From Flabesymbios commensalis (taxonomy: Eukaryota > Annelida > Polychaeta > Terebellida > Flabelligeridae): a DNA stretch of 64,000 nt. The number at the start of each line of letters is the position of its first letter. Positions within the stretch are counted from its first letter, which is position 1. The notes beneath the pieces were generated by a model, which did no database searches, had not been told where the DNA came from, and saw only the letters and a list, made by a program, of their open reading frames with translations. The stretch lies in assembly GCA_964017125.1 (NCBI GenBank), contig OZ024909.1, positions 52,020,914 through 52,084,913 on the forward strand, given 5' to 3'. Below, in pieces: positions 46,401 through 57,600 of the stretch. A program made the position numbers and the translations under genes.

Positions 46401-49400
46401 ACACATGCCAACTATTTTTGACGCGCCATGCGCGGATAGGCTGTGCATTGCCGTGAAAATCAGATGAAAAATGTCTGTAATATGTTGAAGCTTAGAAGTG
46501 TAGACTGTAGAAAATGTTCATGCTATGTCGCATGTTGCGAGAAACGGGGGTTGCAGATTAGTTGAAAAAAAATGCGTCGTTGAAGTTTCACCTAAAGGCT
46601 GTGCACTAATTCACAAAGGTATACATTGATTGAAGTGAAAACTGAAGGTCTATATGTGACATAAAACGTTTTCACTTAGTCACACCCATGCAAAATGGTA
46701 CCGTGAAAACCGTAGGTCGAAATGGTACATACAAATAATATGCCAGATACAACTATGATATGCTATGCTAAGCTAGGATAATAGTATTTTGTAAATCGAC
46801 CTGGGTGAAAAAAAAAATTTTCACGCAAGTCGAAAAACGCATTCAAATATTTGCAATGTTTCGCAATAGCGCAACTGTCAAATCGAATATTTCTGTATTT
46901 ATGAAAAATTTAAACTTCAGAAAAAAACTATCGTGAGAAAATTTCGTTCTCAAACTGATAGACTAAATGTGACTGCGAAGAAAAACAGTTACATTTATGA
47001 TTTAAGAATAATATTTAAAACGTGACTGACAGTAGTCTATGCTGATTAATGATATAGTATATCATTTCGCTGAAAAATGATGTCTGTGATGAACATTCCA
47101 CGTTTTTTTTTTATAATGGTGCGTTCATCACCGAGTCATTCTCATAAACGTTCGAATCAATCGCTCGCATCGATTCATTGATTGACGTATAAACCGACTG
47201 TCTTCCGTGCGGTTGTGTTTATGTCGTCTGTGGTGGGTGTGTGCGTGGTGTATTGTCGGTGCTCACAGCCTGTGCGGCAGGCAGCATGTGGCTTATAGTC
47301 TGTGACGGTAAGCTTTGGGCGGTACGTACATAGTATATAGTCAGCATCCCCGTGTCGCCTCACATTAGCATATTCATTACCTACTGCGTGCCCAAATAAG
47401 GCGCTAAATAGCCTAGCACGATTACAAACACCGAAGGGCGTTTCAAAGTGAACAAAAATCTCGCACAATTAGTAGCAGAATTTGTTTTCGAAACAACTTA
47501 TCTACATTTCTTCTCCCTCAATCGTTTTGAAAAAGAAGATTTATAAACAATTAAAAAAAACAAAAAATTATTACAATCAGTCCGTGTAAAATTTTGAACA
47601 CGTGAAAAATGATCTCCACCAAATCAAAATGGCGGCCTATTGTATGCTAATGTGATGTGGCAACACAGGTTCACTGTCCAGATGCATGCCGGTTAGGGGG
47701 GGAACACGTGGATGCCCACGGCGGGCGAAGAGTTAAGTTAGGGAAACCAGCGTCCAAAATGGCGCACACCTACCAAATACATGTACAATATTCAGCATTC
47801 TCTGAAATAACATATGATAATAGTACAAAATATTGACCTACGGTCCTGAGAATATTTTAAACAGACCAAATAAGACCGTTTATTGACATTCATTTAGGGA
47901 AACAATTTATTTTGGCCCTAAACCTATTAAAGGTTACCCGAGTCGAAGCGATATTTAAAATTTCTGTCGATTTTGCAGAAAAAAATCGGAAAAAATGACG
48001 AGATTTCGTCTATGGACTTTAAAATCGAGGTACCCAATTATGGTAATCGACGATAAAAATTGAGTTACCGAAAATAGCCACTTCCTACTCGCCTACAGTG
48101 GCATTAATAGGATGAAGGCATTAAACAAACTCTTACAATTAAAAAATGATAGACTAGGTCTATGAGAATAATTTTCTGGATTCTTCTAGAGAAACCGACA
48201 AGGTCGCCATCTTGAAAAGGCGCCAAACACGTGGGATTTCGACCAAAAGTTTAGAAATTTACGCCGTTTTCGACGTAAAGAAACGTGCTTCTCTTCTGAT
48301 AACTCTTTCTGACTAATTTAAACTGGCATATAAATAATGACCTACAGCTTTCACGTACCTTAAATCTCTTAAAATTAATGAAAACTATTCTTGAAAACAG
48401 CGGTTTTCAACTGGCGTCTAGGTGAAAAAACTGTTGCGTAGACGATCAGTCGTCAGGGGTCACCAGTATGGGAAGATGGGCCTACGTCGGGGGCTCCACT
48501 ATGGGGTCACAATGGCCGACGAGGGACTCTGCCCAATCTCACCATTTAAACTCAAACTTCCTCCTCCTCCGTCGAGTCGACGGTTCCAAACAAATCAGAA
48601 AACTCTCTCCTCTCTTATCATGTTTATTCGATTAACATACGGCAACAGCAAAGCACAACCTCCCGCGCACGGCACGTCTCAATTGACTTAGCGAGAGCAA
48701 GCTACGGCACGTCCGTAGTCGCCGAGTGTAACGCCTGAAGTGCGGGAAAAATACCAAGGCCGCACACATTGCAATTTGTGCACCCGTCACCAAGGTACGG
48801 AAACGAGGCGGTCGTCCACAACCCCTCGCGTCCGAGAAGCTGGGGATAACCGCCACATTAACTGAACGACGTCAGGATCCTACATACCCTTCAAGATGCA
48901 GCATTCGAAATTCGAGCCCTGGGGGTCTGTGGCCGAGCACGCTACCACAAGACCAATCTCGATTTTTGTGGTGGTTACTGTCTACGACGCCGACGTTGAA
49001 CCGCATTGGATGAGCGTGCCGTGTTCGCTGATTCTTCTTGTAAATCAGTGACGTCCCTGGTGCAGGGTAGTGGTTATAAGGCTACCACCTGCATGTCAGT
49101 AAAGGCCCAGTCACACATACCATCACGCACGTCCAGCGCACCAAAAATGAAGAATTTTGGCGAGTGCGTTGTGATTCGCTGGGCGTGCGTCAGAATTCGT
49201 TGGTGATTCGACGAGAACGCCTGATGAGCATCATTAATTTTTTGTGTGCGTCAACCTTTGCGCACATTTTCTGCATGCTCAAAAATGTGAGCGTTTTTCC
49301 ACGTGTGAATGTAGACGCCAGAAGAACGTCAACCAGCGCCAGTCTAACGTTAGGCACAAGTAGAGCACACGCTCCAAATTCGTTGTGTTTTCATTGACCG

Positions 49401-52400
49401 AGGTTTGTCCCAGTCACACATAAACGATGCACAGTCCACCCATAAAATTTAAAAAAACAAAACAATTTTAGTCCGGATTGTGAAAAACGTCGCAAGCTCG
49501 TAGCGAATGCACAGCGTATTCCAATGCAAAGTGCGAATGAATAGCGCTTTGCTAACGGATTGGATGCATAAGGTTCGCATTAAACCCTATAATGCTAATT
49601 TCGACGATAATAAAAACTTTTATGAGTTTGTTTTGTACATATGTAACCATTTAAAAAAAAATGTCCTAAATTTATCATAACATTATATGTTTGGATTAAA
49701 TTTCGACAAATTAAAAGCAAATTTTGCACTTGAGCCGTGTATCGTGTGAAAAACCACCCCAAATGATTAAATATAAAATTTCGTTCTTCAGAGCTCTAAG
49801 GGTTAAGCTGCAGAAATAACTTAGTCACTCGAGCTCGAGCGCTGGGCGAACTGGCGGCGTGTTCCCAGCACCTGCTTCGAGCACTCATGCAGCGCAGGGC
49901 AGGCGCATTGCCAGCGACTGCCCGGCGCCCTCAACGGGCAGCCATGTGATACAAAGCAAACGTATTTGACGTTGATATGACGTTGTTCTAGTGCGCCCCA
50001 CGTGTTTCTGGCGGTTGTGCGTGTACATTTATGCGTTCATATGCGTTCAATATTTTAAACATACCCAGCTTCCTTTGACGATTAGAGAGCGCACAAAAAT
50101 ATGCGTGGCGTTAGGGCAGCGCGCTCCACGAACCAGTAACGAGTGTTGACGCACGACTAACGCACGACAGACGTTCTAGCAAAAAATAATCAATTTTCAG
50201 TGCGTGGGTCGTGCGTCGACTATGTGTGACTGAGCCTTAGAGCTAGGAAAAAACGCAAAAATGCCGGCACTGAGCGCGCATATAGCGCCCATCTAACGTG
50301 TTCCTAACGCATGTTCAGCGAACATATAACGTATATGGGGCGTTCTAAGTGCTTTTCTAACTTATTCGTGCCTCGTGCTGGCGATGCGCGATGTATTCGC
50401 TAACTTTGTCGCCCTGCTAACGCGCAACGCGGTGGCGAAGCGCTGTGCATTCGCTGATTTATACACCTGATTTATTTATAACACGCTGTATAATCGTCTT
50501 AAACTCGCTGGCTCTCTCATATCCTGGCAAAATTCATGGACGCACAACGACGCACTGCTCTATTTTTTGTCACTCAAGGCGTGGGGTGTGCGTCGTGTAT
50601 GTGTGACTGGGGTATAATCGGGGTTTTCTGCGACGTCTGGAGTAGTGAGCCTTGTGGGGAAAATGCAAACACAAAATTTGTATAACATTTTTACAACGTC
50701 GGCCAAACGACTTCGACATTGTACCAACATTGTACAAATGTTATACAAATGAGTTGTGTTTGCTGGGATAATGAAATGAAATGGATGGGGCTTCAGGCCA
50801 CCTTTGTGCACATATAGGCTGATCTTGACCAGGAGAACCTCCTGAGGATGGTGAGATGAATGAGATGACACTGCCCTCCAGACACAGAATTCGAGGCCGA
50901 GCACACTACCTCTCGATCACGGAAGCTTCCCATAATATTAAATCTTTACGAGGGAGCGGGGAAGAAACATTTTGTTTCTTTGAAGCTTGAACGCCGGAGC
51001 GGGGTTCGAACCCGCGATCTTTGTGTAAGTTTGCAATTAGTGTGATTGACCCGTCACATAACACGTCGACCTGTTATTTGCACTCATTTTATTATTTCTA
51101 AAGCCAATGGATCGTCACGATTTTCAGTTGTTAGATCGAGCGCTATCTGGTGAATATGGCAAATATACTAATTCTGTGAAACTCAATAGCCTTGACCAGT
51201 GCAATGTTTTCACTTCGCATTAAAATACAATAAATTATGGGAGAGAGTGACTTATATAGCATTATTTTCACCGAGTAGTCATTCAAAAAGGTTTCCGGCG
51301 ACGTCACTGCGTTTCACAGAATAAACTATTTACCAAAATAACAGAAGTACATTAAACAATTATTGTTGTGGTGAATTCTCAGATCCCGGTCATTCGTATT
51401 GAGGGCTATAGGTAGGTGATCAAATTTTTTCGTAGGTCTATCTCTTTTGTAATTTGACGGTCACTAAGTTATTTATAATTTTGGAGCTCTAAGAAGATTG
51501 GTGTAAAGACGTACGATTATACTGCAGTCTTAGTAACAGCGCAAAATAACTATATGAAAAACGTACACAGCTACATTATTTTGTAACATAGTAGTGCAAA
51601 GTTGCAGCAAGGACGTTGACCCAATCTCGGTTTTTGTGGTAGTCAAAATCTACGACGCATTGGACTCGCTAATTCTTCTCGTAAATCAAAGAGGTTCCTG
51701 ATGTAGGATAGTGGTTATAAGGCACCTGCATGTTACGCCAGTAATCGGGCTCGTTTAAAACCGCTCTATATGTTTCCACATATTCAAAGGTACAACACGT
51801 TTCAATATTGTGCGCAGTTTCCGTGAGACCGATATATGGTGTAGGACTACTCGGCCTCAGACCACCGTGAATTGAAATTCGTTGCTTGTGACTGGAGGGC
51901 AAGTTTATCTGATCCTCATCATCTCACCATTCCCAGGAGGCTCCCCTGGGCAGATTTAACCTGTACAGATAAAAAAAAAATGACTTAAACCGCATTCATT
52001 CATTTTTTTACAAATACACGTTAGGTATTTACAGCCCCATCATTGTAAATTAAATACATCAGAAGAAAAAAATCTATTTATAATTTATTGTCAATTGCAC
52101 AGCCTTTCGCTATGTCACAGTGAGTGAAACCAACACACCAAGCTTATAATATTTTTATTTCACAAGCTATAGTTTAAAAATAATGCAAACATCGAAACAT
52201 ATCAAATAAATTATTGCAATCCTTAAATCTGTTGTTAAACACATTTTATATTTACTAGTCCCCCGACCCCAGCAAACACAAAACATTTGTATAACATTTG
52301 TGCAACGTCGGCCCAACGTCTTCGACGTCGGTACAACATTGTACAAATCTTATACAAATGCGTTGTGTTTGCTGGGACGTCAGTTGTTATTTTAATAAAG

Positions 52401-55400
52401 TAAATTTTGATATGACTTTTCTATTTCAGCTGCTGCTTTATGGAACGCGATTATTGCGGGGACGCAAAAAAATTTTGGTGTTGTTTATGTGGAGATGCTG
52501 GATATTTACGGGGCTTCGCCTTCCCAAACCGCCTGGATGGGGTTCACATTCAGCTTATGTCTAATGATATTTGGTAAATCACTGTATACTTAGCATTGTA
52601 ATGTTACCTTTTCTTTTACTTTAAGTTTGTTCTAAAACAATGCTGTTGTATTTTGCTTTAATTTCAGCACGTAGGCACCATTGACGACGAAAAAGGGCAA
52701 TACATCGTAGTTTAACTATTGTCCTATCAGACCCGTAACGTATTTTAAAAGCAAATTTCGCACCAAATGAAATGCTACTGAAATTGACAAAATAATGTGT
52801 GGTAGATGCTCAGTTAATTAGATAATTAAAGTTCAATTATGTCATTTGAAACTAAAAATTGTATTTAATCCTGGGCCACGTTCCGCGGCGTTAAACCAAT
52901 ATGCTGCTGTGTGCTTGTCGGGACATGCCATGTTGATTGTAATCATCACATTGAATTGAAAGTAAATTATTTTGGTGATTTTCACACATGAAATCTATTG
53001 CCAATTGGGAGAAATACATCGTTTCATCTGAAAATATATATATATGGCTGTGCAGTTCATAGAGGCTTCTGTTCAGGCTTCTGTTGTTTCTAATGGCGAC
53101 ACCAAAAATACCAGATACCAGCCAATTCAGTAAGCATTGAGCAATTCAGTGAGTCATTACTACGACGATATTATGTAGGACTGTCATTATTGCAGATTTA
53201 AAGAAGTATACACTGTCTACGAACAGTGGGACTCATCTGTACCCAGAACGCACCACACTGATCACAGAGATAGAGTACTGGGGTACACCTAAAACCAGAA
53301 ACATATATAAAGTGGTCTATAACTTTAAGATATATTGTCATCATCGAAACTACCACAATAATTATGTTTCAAATAATGAACATCACTATATAACTTGTCA
53401 AAATGTAAATGGGCGCCGTTTAAACATTGTTTTCTTAGTTTTACAGTAACTCTTGGCCCACATGCTTACTCTAGCAACTCTCACAATGATTTTTTTGACA
53501 ATTAGACGTCGCAGTTTGGAAATTTTCAGATTTATTTTTTTATGCCAGATTGACTGGGGATTTTTCATTCCATTTTTTTAACCTTTCCTGTATCTTCACC
53601 ATTGTAAGGGCGCTCAGTTATCATTCCAATGTTTAGTACCCAATCTACATCTCTATCCAGCACAAGCAGCACGATATCAGATTCTAATCAAATGAGGTCA
53701 CAACCTTGTTAATGCCACGTTAAGCTAGATGTGGCTTTTTTCGGCATGAAAACATTTAAAGCACCCCTGTTAGATATTTTCAGGTCAGTCCATGACCACA
53801 CCAGTATATATAAAAAAAATGAGAAAAAAATGACATTTATAGATCGGTGCCAATATATATATATATATTATATCGGAAGAACTGGCTAGTCACATTGGTA
53901 ATAATGTAAAAAATAAATGTGTAAAAAAATTCATAAGTTAAGAACAATATATCTCCCCACCCAGCCCCTAATGGATTTGGTTTGTCTTTGTGAATTTACG
54001 TCCAATTTATATTTTTTTGTAATACGTACACATTGTTTGACAAAACAGCTAACTATATTCAAAAATCAAACTGTATTTGATACTGTGATGGCCTGTTTCA
54101 GCTCCTGTGTCTGGATATATAAGCGATCACTTTAACGTGAAAACTCTTGTGGTTGTTTGCTCCATTGTATCGGGTTTCGCCATGGCTGCTACTGCTTTGG
54201 CACCAACATTGCAGGTGGCTATCGTCACGTATGGCATAGTAGCTGGTGAGATAAATTAACAGAATAAAAAATATATATATTTCACATTATGAAATCAAAC
54301 GTGTAATTCAAACAAATTAGGTAAAAAACTTAAATCATTTTATTTTTGCATTTTTCATGTTATCCCAACTGAAAGTCGTCTATCTATTTTGTGTTTTGTA
54401 GGCTGTTGTGCTGGCCTCATTGATGCACCTTTCCTGCGAATGTTTAGTAAGTATTTCCGCCGGAAGCGCACACTCGCCAGCGGAATAGCTTTCGGGGGAA
54501 GTAGTTTGGGTAGTTTATTGCTGCCCCTACTGTTTCGATGGAGCGCAGACAAGTATTCAGGCCGTGGGTCCATGTTTATATTGGGAGGAGTTTGGCTGCA
54601 CACATGTGTAGTGGCTACAGTTCTACACACACCACAAATAAGGAAACAAAACAACGCAAACGAAATACAAAGAAATGGCGGAGAACAATTAACTTTATGC
54701 AATGATGAACCTCTTGTTACAGATGACACTGCACAAAATGTAGTTTCTTCTCATGCTCGTTCTCTTCATTCGTCAATGGATTCTGTACAAATAACAGAAT
54801 ATACCGCTGATACCCCTGAGACCAATAAAGTCACTAATGAACTAATTATTCTACCAAATAAACTTAGCGATCATGTTGAGAAGAGTGCGATGGATAGTAA
54901 TTATAAGCTGGAGGAAGGACAAAATAGAAGGTTTGGGCGTACAACCAGACCTTGGCATATATTCAAAGATTATTCTAATTTTATGAATAATTCCAAGTTG
55001 ATAAAATTTGTTCTGGTTCTGAGTTTAAACGGGTTTTCTTATACCAATCAGTTGGTATTCTGGCCTCCATGGGCAAGAGAGATGGGGATGACTAAGCTAG
55101 AGGCATCACTTATGCTCACCTTTGCTGGACTAGCAGAGCTGATTTCACGTCCTCTGGTTGGAAAACTGGCAAGCACTGTAAATAAACTTCTCGTCATTCT
55201 CGTTGGTAACGTTTGTGCTCTATTATTGTGTTTTATCGTCTATTCAATACCACATAAACTGACAATGCTGATATTTGCAGCCTTGTTCGGTTGCTGTGGT
55301 GGGACAGCTATTGCTCTTGGTATTCCTATTTTGACTGATGCTGTGGGCCCTGAGCGAATTGGAAGTGCTGTAGGCTTATTCCCTATGGCACTTGGCTTTA

Positions 55401-55894
55401 GTGCTGCAATTGGTCCTCCACTTTTAGGTAAGTCTTCGTATGAAAATGATAGAGGCACAAAACTATATTATGAAAATGAATATGTTAGTTAGTACATATA
55501 TGTAATCAGAAATACTTGTGTATTTCTGAAGTCATTTCACAACAGGGAATAGTTCTCTCAATAAAAATTACACAGATACTCACAACCGATCGTTTCCTTT
55601 TAAATAACAAACGTATTGTTGTTCTGATGTCAAATTATCAGTTTTGAGTCTCGAAAAAGGATGAGTAGACCTACGTTTTACTACCATTAAGTGCAGTGTC
55701 GTCCTTGTATGTTATCATGAATATTTTTACTTTTTACAGGTCTGGTGAAAGAATTGACCGGCTATTACGTATATTCTTTGAGAATATCAGGTGTGGGTTT
55801 TGCTTTATCCGCTATTATTATAGTTTGGGAACTCAGACACCATTGTATACATTTGTCATGGAAATCTAAAAAGAACACAACGACTATAGCTTGA
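40497..55894 (+). CDS. Monocarboxylate-transporter-like protein (SLC16 family), 5 exons, 507 aa
   Basis: Coding exons are 40497-40551, 52430-52573, 54102-54245, 54402-55427 and 55740-55894. All introns are GT-AG in phase 1, and the sum, 1524 bp, is 507 codons plus TGA. The protein is a 12-helix plasma-membrane transporter of the major facilitator superfamily; relatives carry lactate, pyruvate and other monocarboxylates, usually with protons. The N-terminus has the family signature DGGWAW at residues 9-14. Then come [20 protein letters not shown] (helix 1-2), SGYISDHF (loop 2-3) and the second signature [19 protein letters not shown] at about 130-150. A long hydrophilic loop at about 185-285 separates the halves. 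The C-terminal half keeps [14 protein letters not shown] and ends with a short basic tail. Substrate cannot be told. Intron 1 is 11.9 kb and full of mobile elements. No break is seen. Confidence 0.93.
40625..40719 (-). mobile_element. SINE, distal half, split by the LTR element
   Basis: Matches the SINE tail in reverse (ATTTGTGCACAT, CCTTGAGAACCTTCTGAAGA, TGGTGAGATGA). Its continuation is at 48885-48952, on the other side of the LTR retrotransposon. Confidence 0.75.
40720..41137 (-). repeat. 3' LTR of the Gypsy element
   Basis: 418 bp, about 97% identical to the copy at 48467-48884. On the element's strand it begins TGTAGGATCC and ends near TTCCCATA. The exact outer edge is uncertain by two bases. 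Confidence 0.92.
41138..41850 (-). mobile_element. 3' untranslated part of the Gypsy element
   Basis: Sequence between the end of the integrase region and the 3' LTR. A purine-rich GGGGGTAA adjoins the LTR and may be the polypurine tract. No env-like gene was recognised. Confidence 0.6.
41851..45150 (-). mobile_element. pol region of the Gypsy element
   Basis: Domains in order along the minus strand. Protease with [10 protein letters not shown] is near 44.95 kb. Reverse transcriptase follows, with [18 protein letters not shown] and the catalytic YLDD at about 44.1 kb. RNase H with [16 protein letters not shown] is near 43.6 kb. Integrase starts with a zinc-binding segment (CRTCKGCQ) near 42.9 kb, continues through the catalytic core ([17 protein letters not shown]) near 42.8 kb and NGMVERFHR near 42.55 kb, and ends in a GPY-type module near 42.1 kb. 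The region is a fossil with several breaks. Confidence 0.92.
45100..46300 (-). mobile_element. gag region of the Gypsy element
   Basis: Encodes a capsid-like segment ([20 protein letters not shown], then FALHQI and RFVLRQ-type helices) and, near its end, a [14 protein letters not shown] box with the C-x2-H-x9-C-x3-C spacing. That differs from the usual CCHC knuckle and is known from CsRN1-like elements. It is broken. Confidence 0.85.
46301..48446 (-). mobile_element. Long 5' leader of the Gypsy element
   Basis: About 2.1 kb lies between the primer site and gag. It is AT-rich, and no domain or second element was recognised in it. The 97-residue open frame at 47175-47468 has no family match that I know. 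Confidence 0.6.
48447..48466 (-). promoter_or_regulatory. Candidate primer-binding site
   Basis: Immediately inside the 5' LTR, the minus strand reads TGGTGACCCCTGACGAC after one spacer base. The first ten bases complement the 3' end of animal tRNA-Trp (GGGGTCACCA); the next bases fit with one shift. Confidence 0.6.
48467..48884 (-). repeat. 5' LTR of the Gypsy element
   Basis: 418 bp partner of 40720-41137. A 74-codon frame is open in both LTRs on this strand, but it lies within the LTR and has no known domain, so it is not listed as a gene. Confidence 0.92.
48885..48952 (-). mobile_element. SINE, proximal half, split by the LTR element
   Basis: Contains CATTCGAAATTCGAGCCCTG and GGCCGAGCACGCTACC, the B-box and A-box side of the second tRNA-like unit in reverse. 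Together with 40625-40719 it makes one SINE copy. Confidence 0.75.
49098..50622. mobile_element. TIR DNA element(s) with CCCAGTCACACAT ends
   Basis: The left end AAAGGCCCAGTCACACATA near 49102 pairs with TATGTGTGACTGAGCCTTA ending at 50238. A second pair, GTCCCAGTCACACATAAACG near 49408 and GTGTATGTGTGACTGGGG near 50598, suggests two overlapping or nested copies. The interior is rich in GTGCGT/ACGCAC words. No transposase frame was recognised; the superfamily is unassigned. Confidence 0.65.
50664..50767. mobile_element. CCCAGCAAACAC-type MITE, left tip lost
   Basis: GCAAACACAAAATTTGTATA at left, ACGTCGGCCAAACGACTTCG core, and TACAAATGAGTTGTGTTTGC with GGGA at right. A SINE begins a few bases beyond its right end. 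Confidence 0.75.
50770..51025 (-). mobile_element. Dimeric SINE copy
   Basis: In reverse it carries ATGAAATGAAATGG, the tail TTTGTGCACATATAGG, CCTCCTGAGGATGGTGAG, a shortened second tRNA unit and the linker. It then has GCGGGGTTCGAACCCGCGA, a B-box of another tRNA-like head. Confidence 0.75.
51026..51689. other. Intronic, no feature recognised
   Basis: Within SLC16 intron 1. The block CCAATCTCGG-TTTTTGTGG near 51630 also occurs near 48955, so the sequence before the two SINE-like heads at 49045 and 51690 belongs to a shared repeat. Confidence 0.4.
51690..51980 (+). mobile_element. Diverged SINE copy with variant head
   Basis: The head GATAGTGGTTATAAGGCACC resembles the one near 49065. The 3' part has CTCGGCCTCAGACCACCG, TGACTGGAGGGCAAG and CATCTCACCATTCCCAGGAGG, as in the dimeric SINE. 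Confidence 0.6.
52268..52376. mobile_element. 109 bp MITE with CCCAGCAAACAC ends, near exon 2
   Basis: Nearly perfect inverted ends (CCCAGCAAACACAA at both) around an ACGTCGGCCCAACGTCTTCG core. It lies 53 bp upstream of the exon 2 boundary of the SLC16 gene. Confidence 0.85.
52574..54101 (+). other. SLC16 intron 2
   Basis: Bounded by TTTG/GTAAAT and TGTTTCAG. Contains TA-rich tracts near 53035 and 53850. No gene or mobile element with clear ends was recognised. Confidence 0.8.
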
Positions 55895-55956
55895 AACTAT
55901 AGAGTTAATACATCATTGAATCTATATACAAAGCATTTGAAGATATAGAAGCGGAA

Positions 55957-55962
55957 AATAAA
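55957..55962 (+). terminator. AATAAA polyadenylation signal of the SLC16 gene
   Basis: AATAAA lies 63 bp after the stop codon, in GGAAAATAAAGATG, consistent with a short 3' UTR. Confidence 0.6.
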
Positions 55963-56034
55963 GATGATTGTCAAATATTTAGTTTATTACATCTAAAGTA
56001 TCTTATATAGATGAAGAGGAGGGTGAACAGGTGA

Positions 56035-56300
56035 CGCTCATTCATCAGATCGACAACCCAGCGCTGGGTAGGCCTAATCATTCTTCCAGGTGTGCAGTCT
56101 TAGTCAACACGATACACTGATCCATTATCGGTTTAACTCTGGTGCATCGTTTGCGACGCAGGCCCAATATTGAGAAAACGTTGGGCCGATGTAGACCTAT
56201 CGTTTTTGCACTCTAGGATTGACAATGCTGGATTTATGTATGTCAACCGTCTACAACGCTGGCCCAGCATAAAATCAACATTACCATGTGGTTTGAAAAG
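56035..56300. repeat. GCTGGGCC-type foldback fragments
   Basis: Words such as ACGTTGGGCCGATGTAGACC and CGTCTACAACGCTGGCCCAG appear in both orientations, resembling the cores of the MITE families at 3436, 19623 and 15081. Element ends are not clear. Confidence 0.45.
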
Positions 56301-56779
56301 TGTTATATGATACAACTATATTAGGATAGTCAATACACATGATACATGTACAGATGTAGGCCTATATCTCACCGGAAAATACTGACAGGAGCACTTAATG
56401 TCAGGCGTAAATATCCACAGGATGTCAAGATGTTGGACACAAAATATAGGATTTTAGATGTAGTGATGTAGTCAAACCCCTCCCTGGTCCACCCCAACCC
56501 TCTTTTAAAAGAAGCTGTTACTTTCATAAAAAATAGTCACGTGTTTTTTCCACGTGTATTCCTTGGCCTGACCACGTGGTTTAGAATGTCAAAGACATCA
56601 TTTTTGTGGGGTATTGCCATATTGGCCAGATAAAACTCAGGACAAACAAAACGTATTCTACATTGTAATCAATCAGAGCCACTAGCTAACGCTAGCGGAA
56701 GGATAGTGCATCTGATGAATGAGAATGGTCTGACCGTGAGAAGGAGGCTGGGCCTACCCTTAACCAGATGTATTCCACA

Positions 56780-57600
56780 AATTGTTGATTCCATGTGATG
56801 TTTTTCGAAGATTACAAAAACAGAAAGAGTTTTTCAGAAACGAGCACGAAAAAAACACTCCGTTATCGGCAGTTGGCGAGATCAGGAAATTTTCTCAAAG
56901 TTTATTTTATATTACGGTTTCAGCAATCATGCAAGATTTCCGTAATAATGAGAAAAAACAATGAAAAATGGCCACCAATCAGCCATTTTTTATTTTATTC
57001 CAGCTAAATTTGTCATGGGTTATCCCTGTGTGAGACCATACAGTTTGTTCTATCATGGTCCAGTTATTCTGTTTTGTTTTTGAGTTTCGTAAATATCACA
57101 AAATTAGCAAATGCAAAATTGCGATTTAAAATCGTTTGCTCGCAAAATCTTATCAGGTCCTTGGCTGACATAGCTGAGCATATTTGCTAAATTAAAATAT
57201 GATATGCTGGAAATTTGGTCCCGAGACGCGCTAACGAGGATTTCTTAGCTAGTATCTGTATTAATTAAAGGGTTAATTATATGGAGATCAAAATGTCTCG
57301 GTGACATGTGAAGTAAAAGGAAGCAGAAGTTGATAGATCAGCTGTCATGCAATATTCCCTAGATAATGAGAAAAAACTATTAAAAACGGCCATTTTTTAT
57401 TTTATTTCTGCGAGAGTTGTGATGAGTTATCTTTGTGTGGGAGCATTTCTTTGTTAGTGGCCCAGTAATCAAAGGGTTCATGATATGGGGATCAAAATGT
57501 CACCAAAAACATCCCCCAATGGTAAGTGATGGCTTTGTGAAGTATGAGGAAGCGGAAGTTCATAGATTAGTAGCTATTTCGAAAAACAAATAAGAGCGGC
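56780..57600 (+). repeat. Tandem repeat, ~418 bp unit, two copies
   Basis: GCAAGATTTCCGTAATAATG near 56931 and GCAATATTCCCTAGATAATG near 57349 begin equivalent blocks with GAGAAAAAAC, AAATGGCC and CAGCCATTTTTTATTTTATT. GATCAAAATGTC also recurs. Open frames at 56782-57007 are not supported as genes. Confidence 0.5.

Larger units (their letters stand above)
40720..48884 (-). mobile_element. Gypsy LTR retrotransposon, CsRN1-type, broken fossil
   Basis: An 8165 bp element on the minus strand inside SLC16 intron 1, with two 418 bp LTRs and a candidate TACC duplication (40716-40719, 48885-48888). Order of parts in its own direction: LTR, primer site, long leader, gag, protease, reverse transcriptase, RNase H, integrase, LTR. 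The primer site just inside the 5' LTR starts TGGTGACCCC, fitting tRNA-Trp. Gag ends in a C-x2-H-x9-C-x3-C box. Both traits are known from the CsRN1 branch of Gypsy/Metaviridae. The LTRs differ at about 11 of 418 positions, so the insertion is fairly young. The coding region is broken at roughly eight or more places and is not functional. Confidence 0.93.

Noticed and set aside
54355-54729. 124-codon minus-strand frame
   Set aside because: Antisense shadow of SLC16 exon 4.
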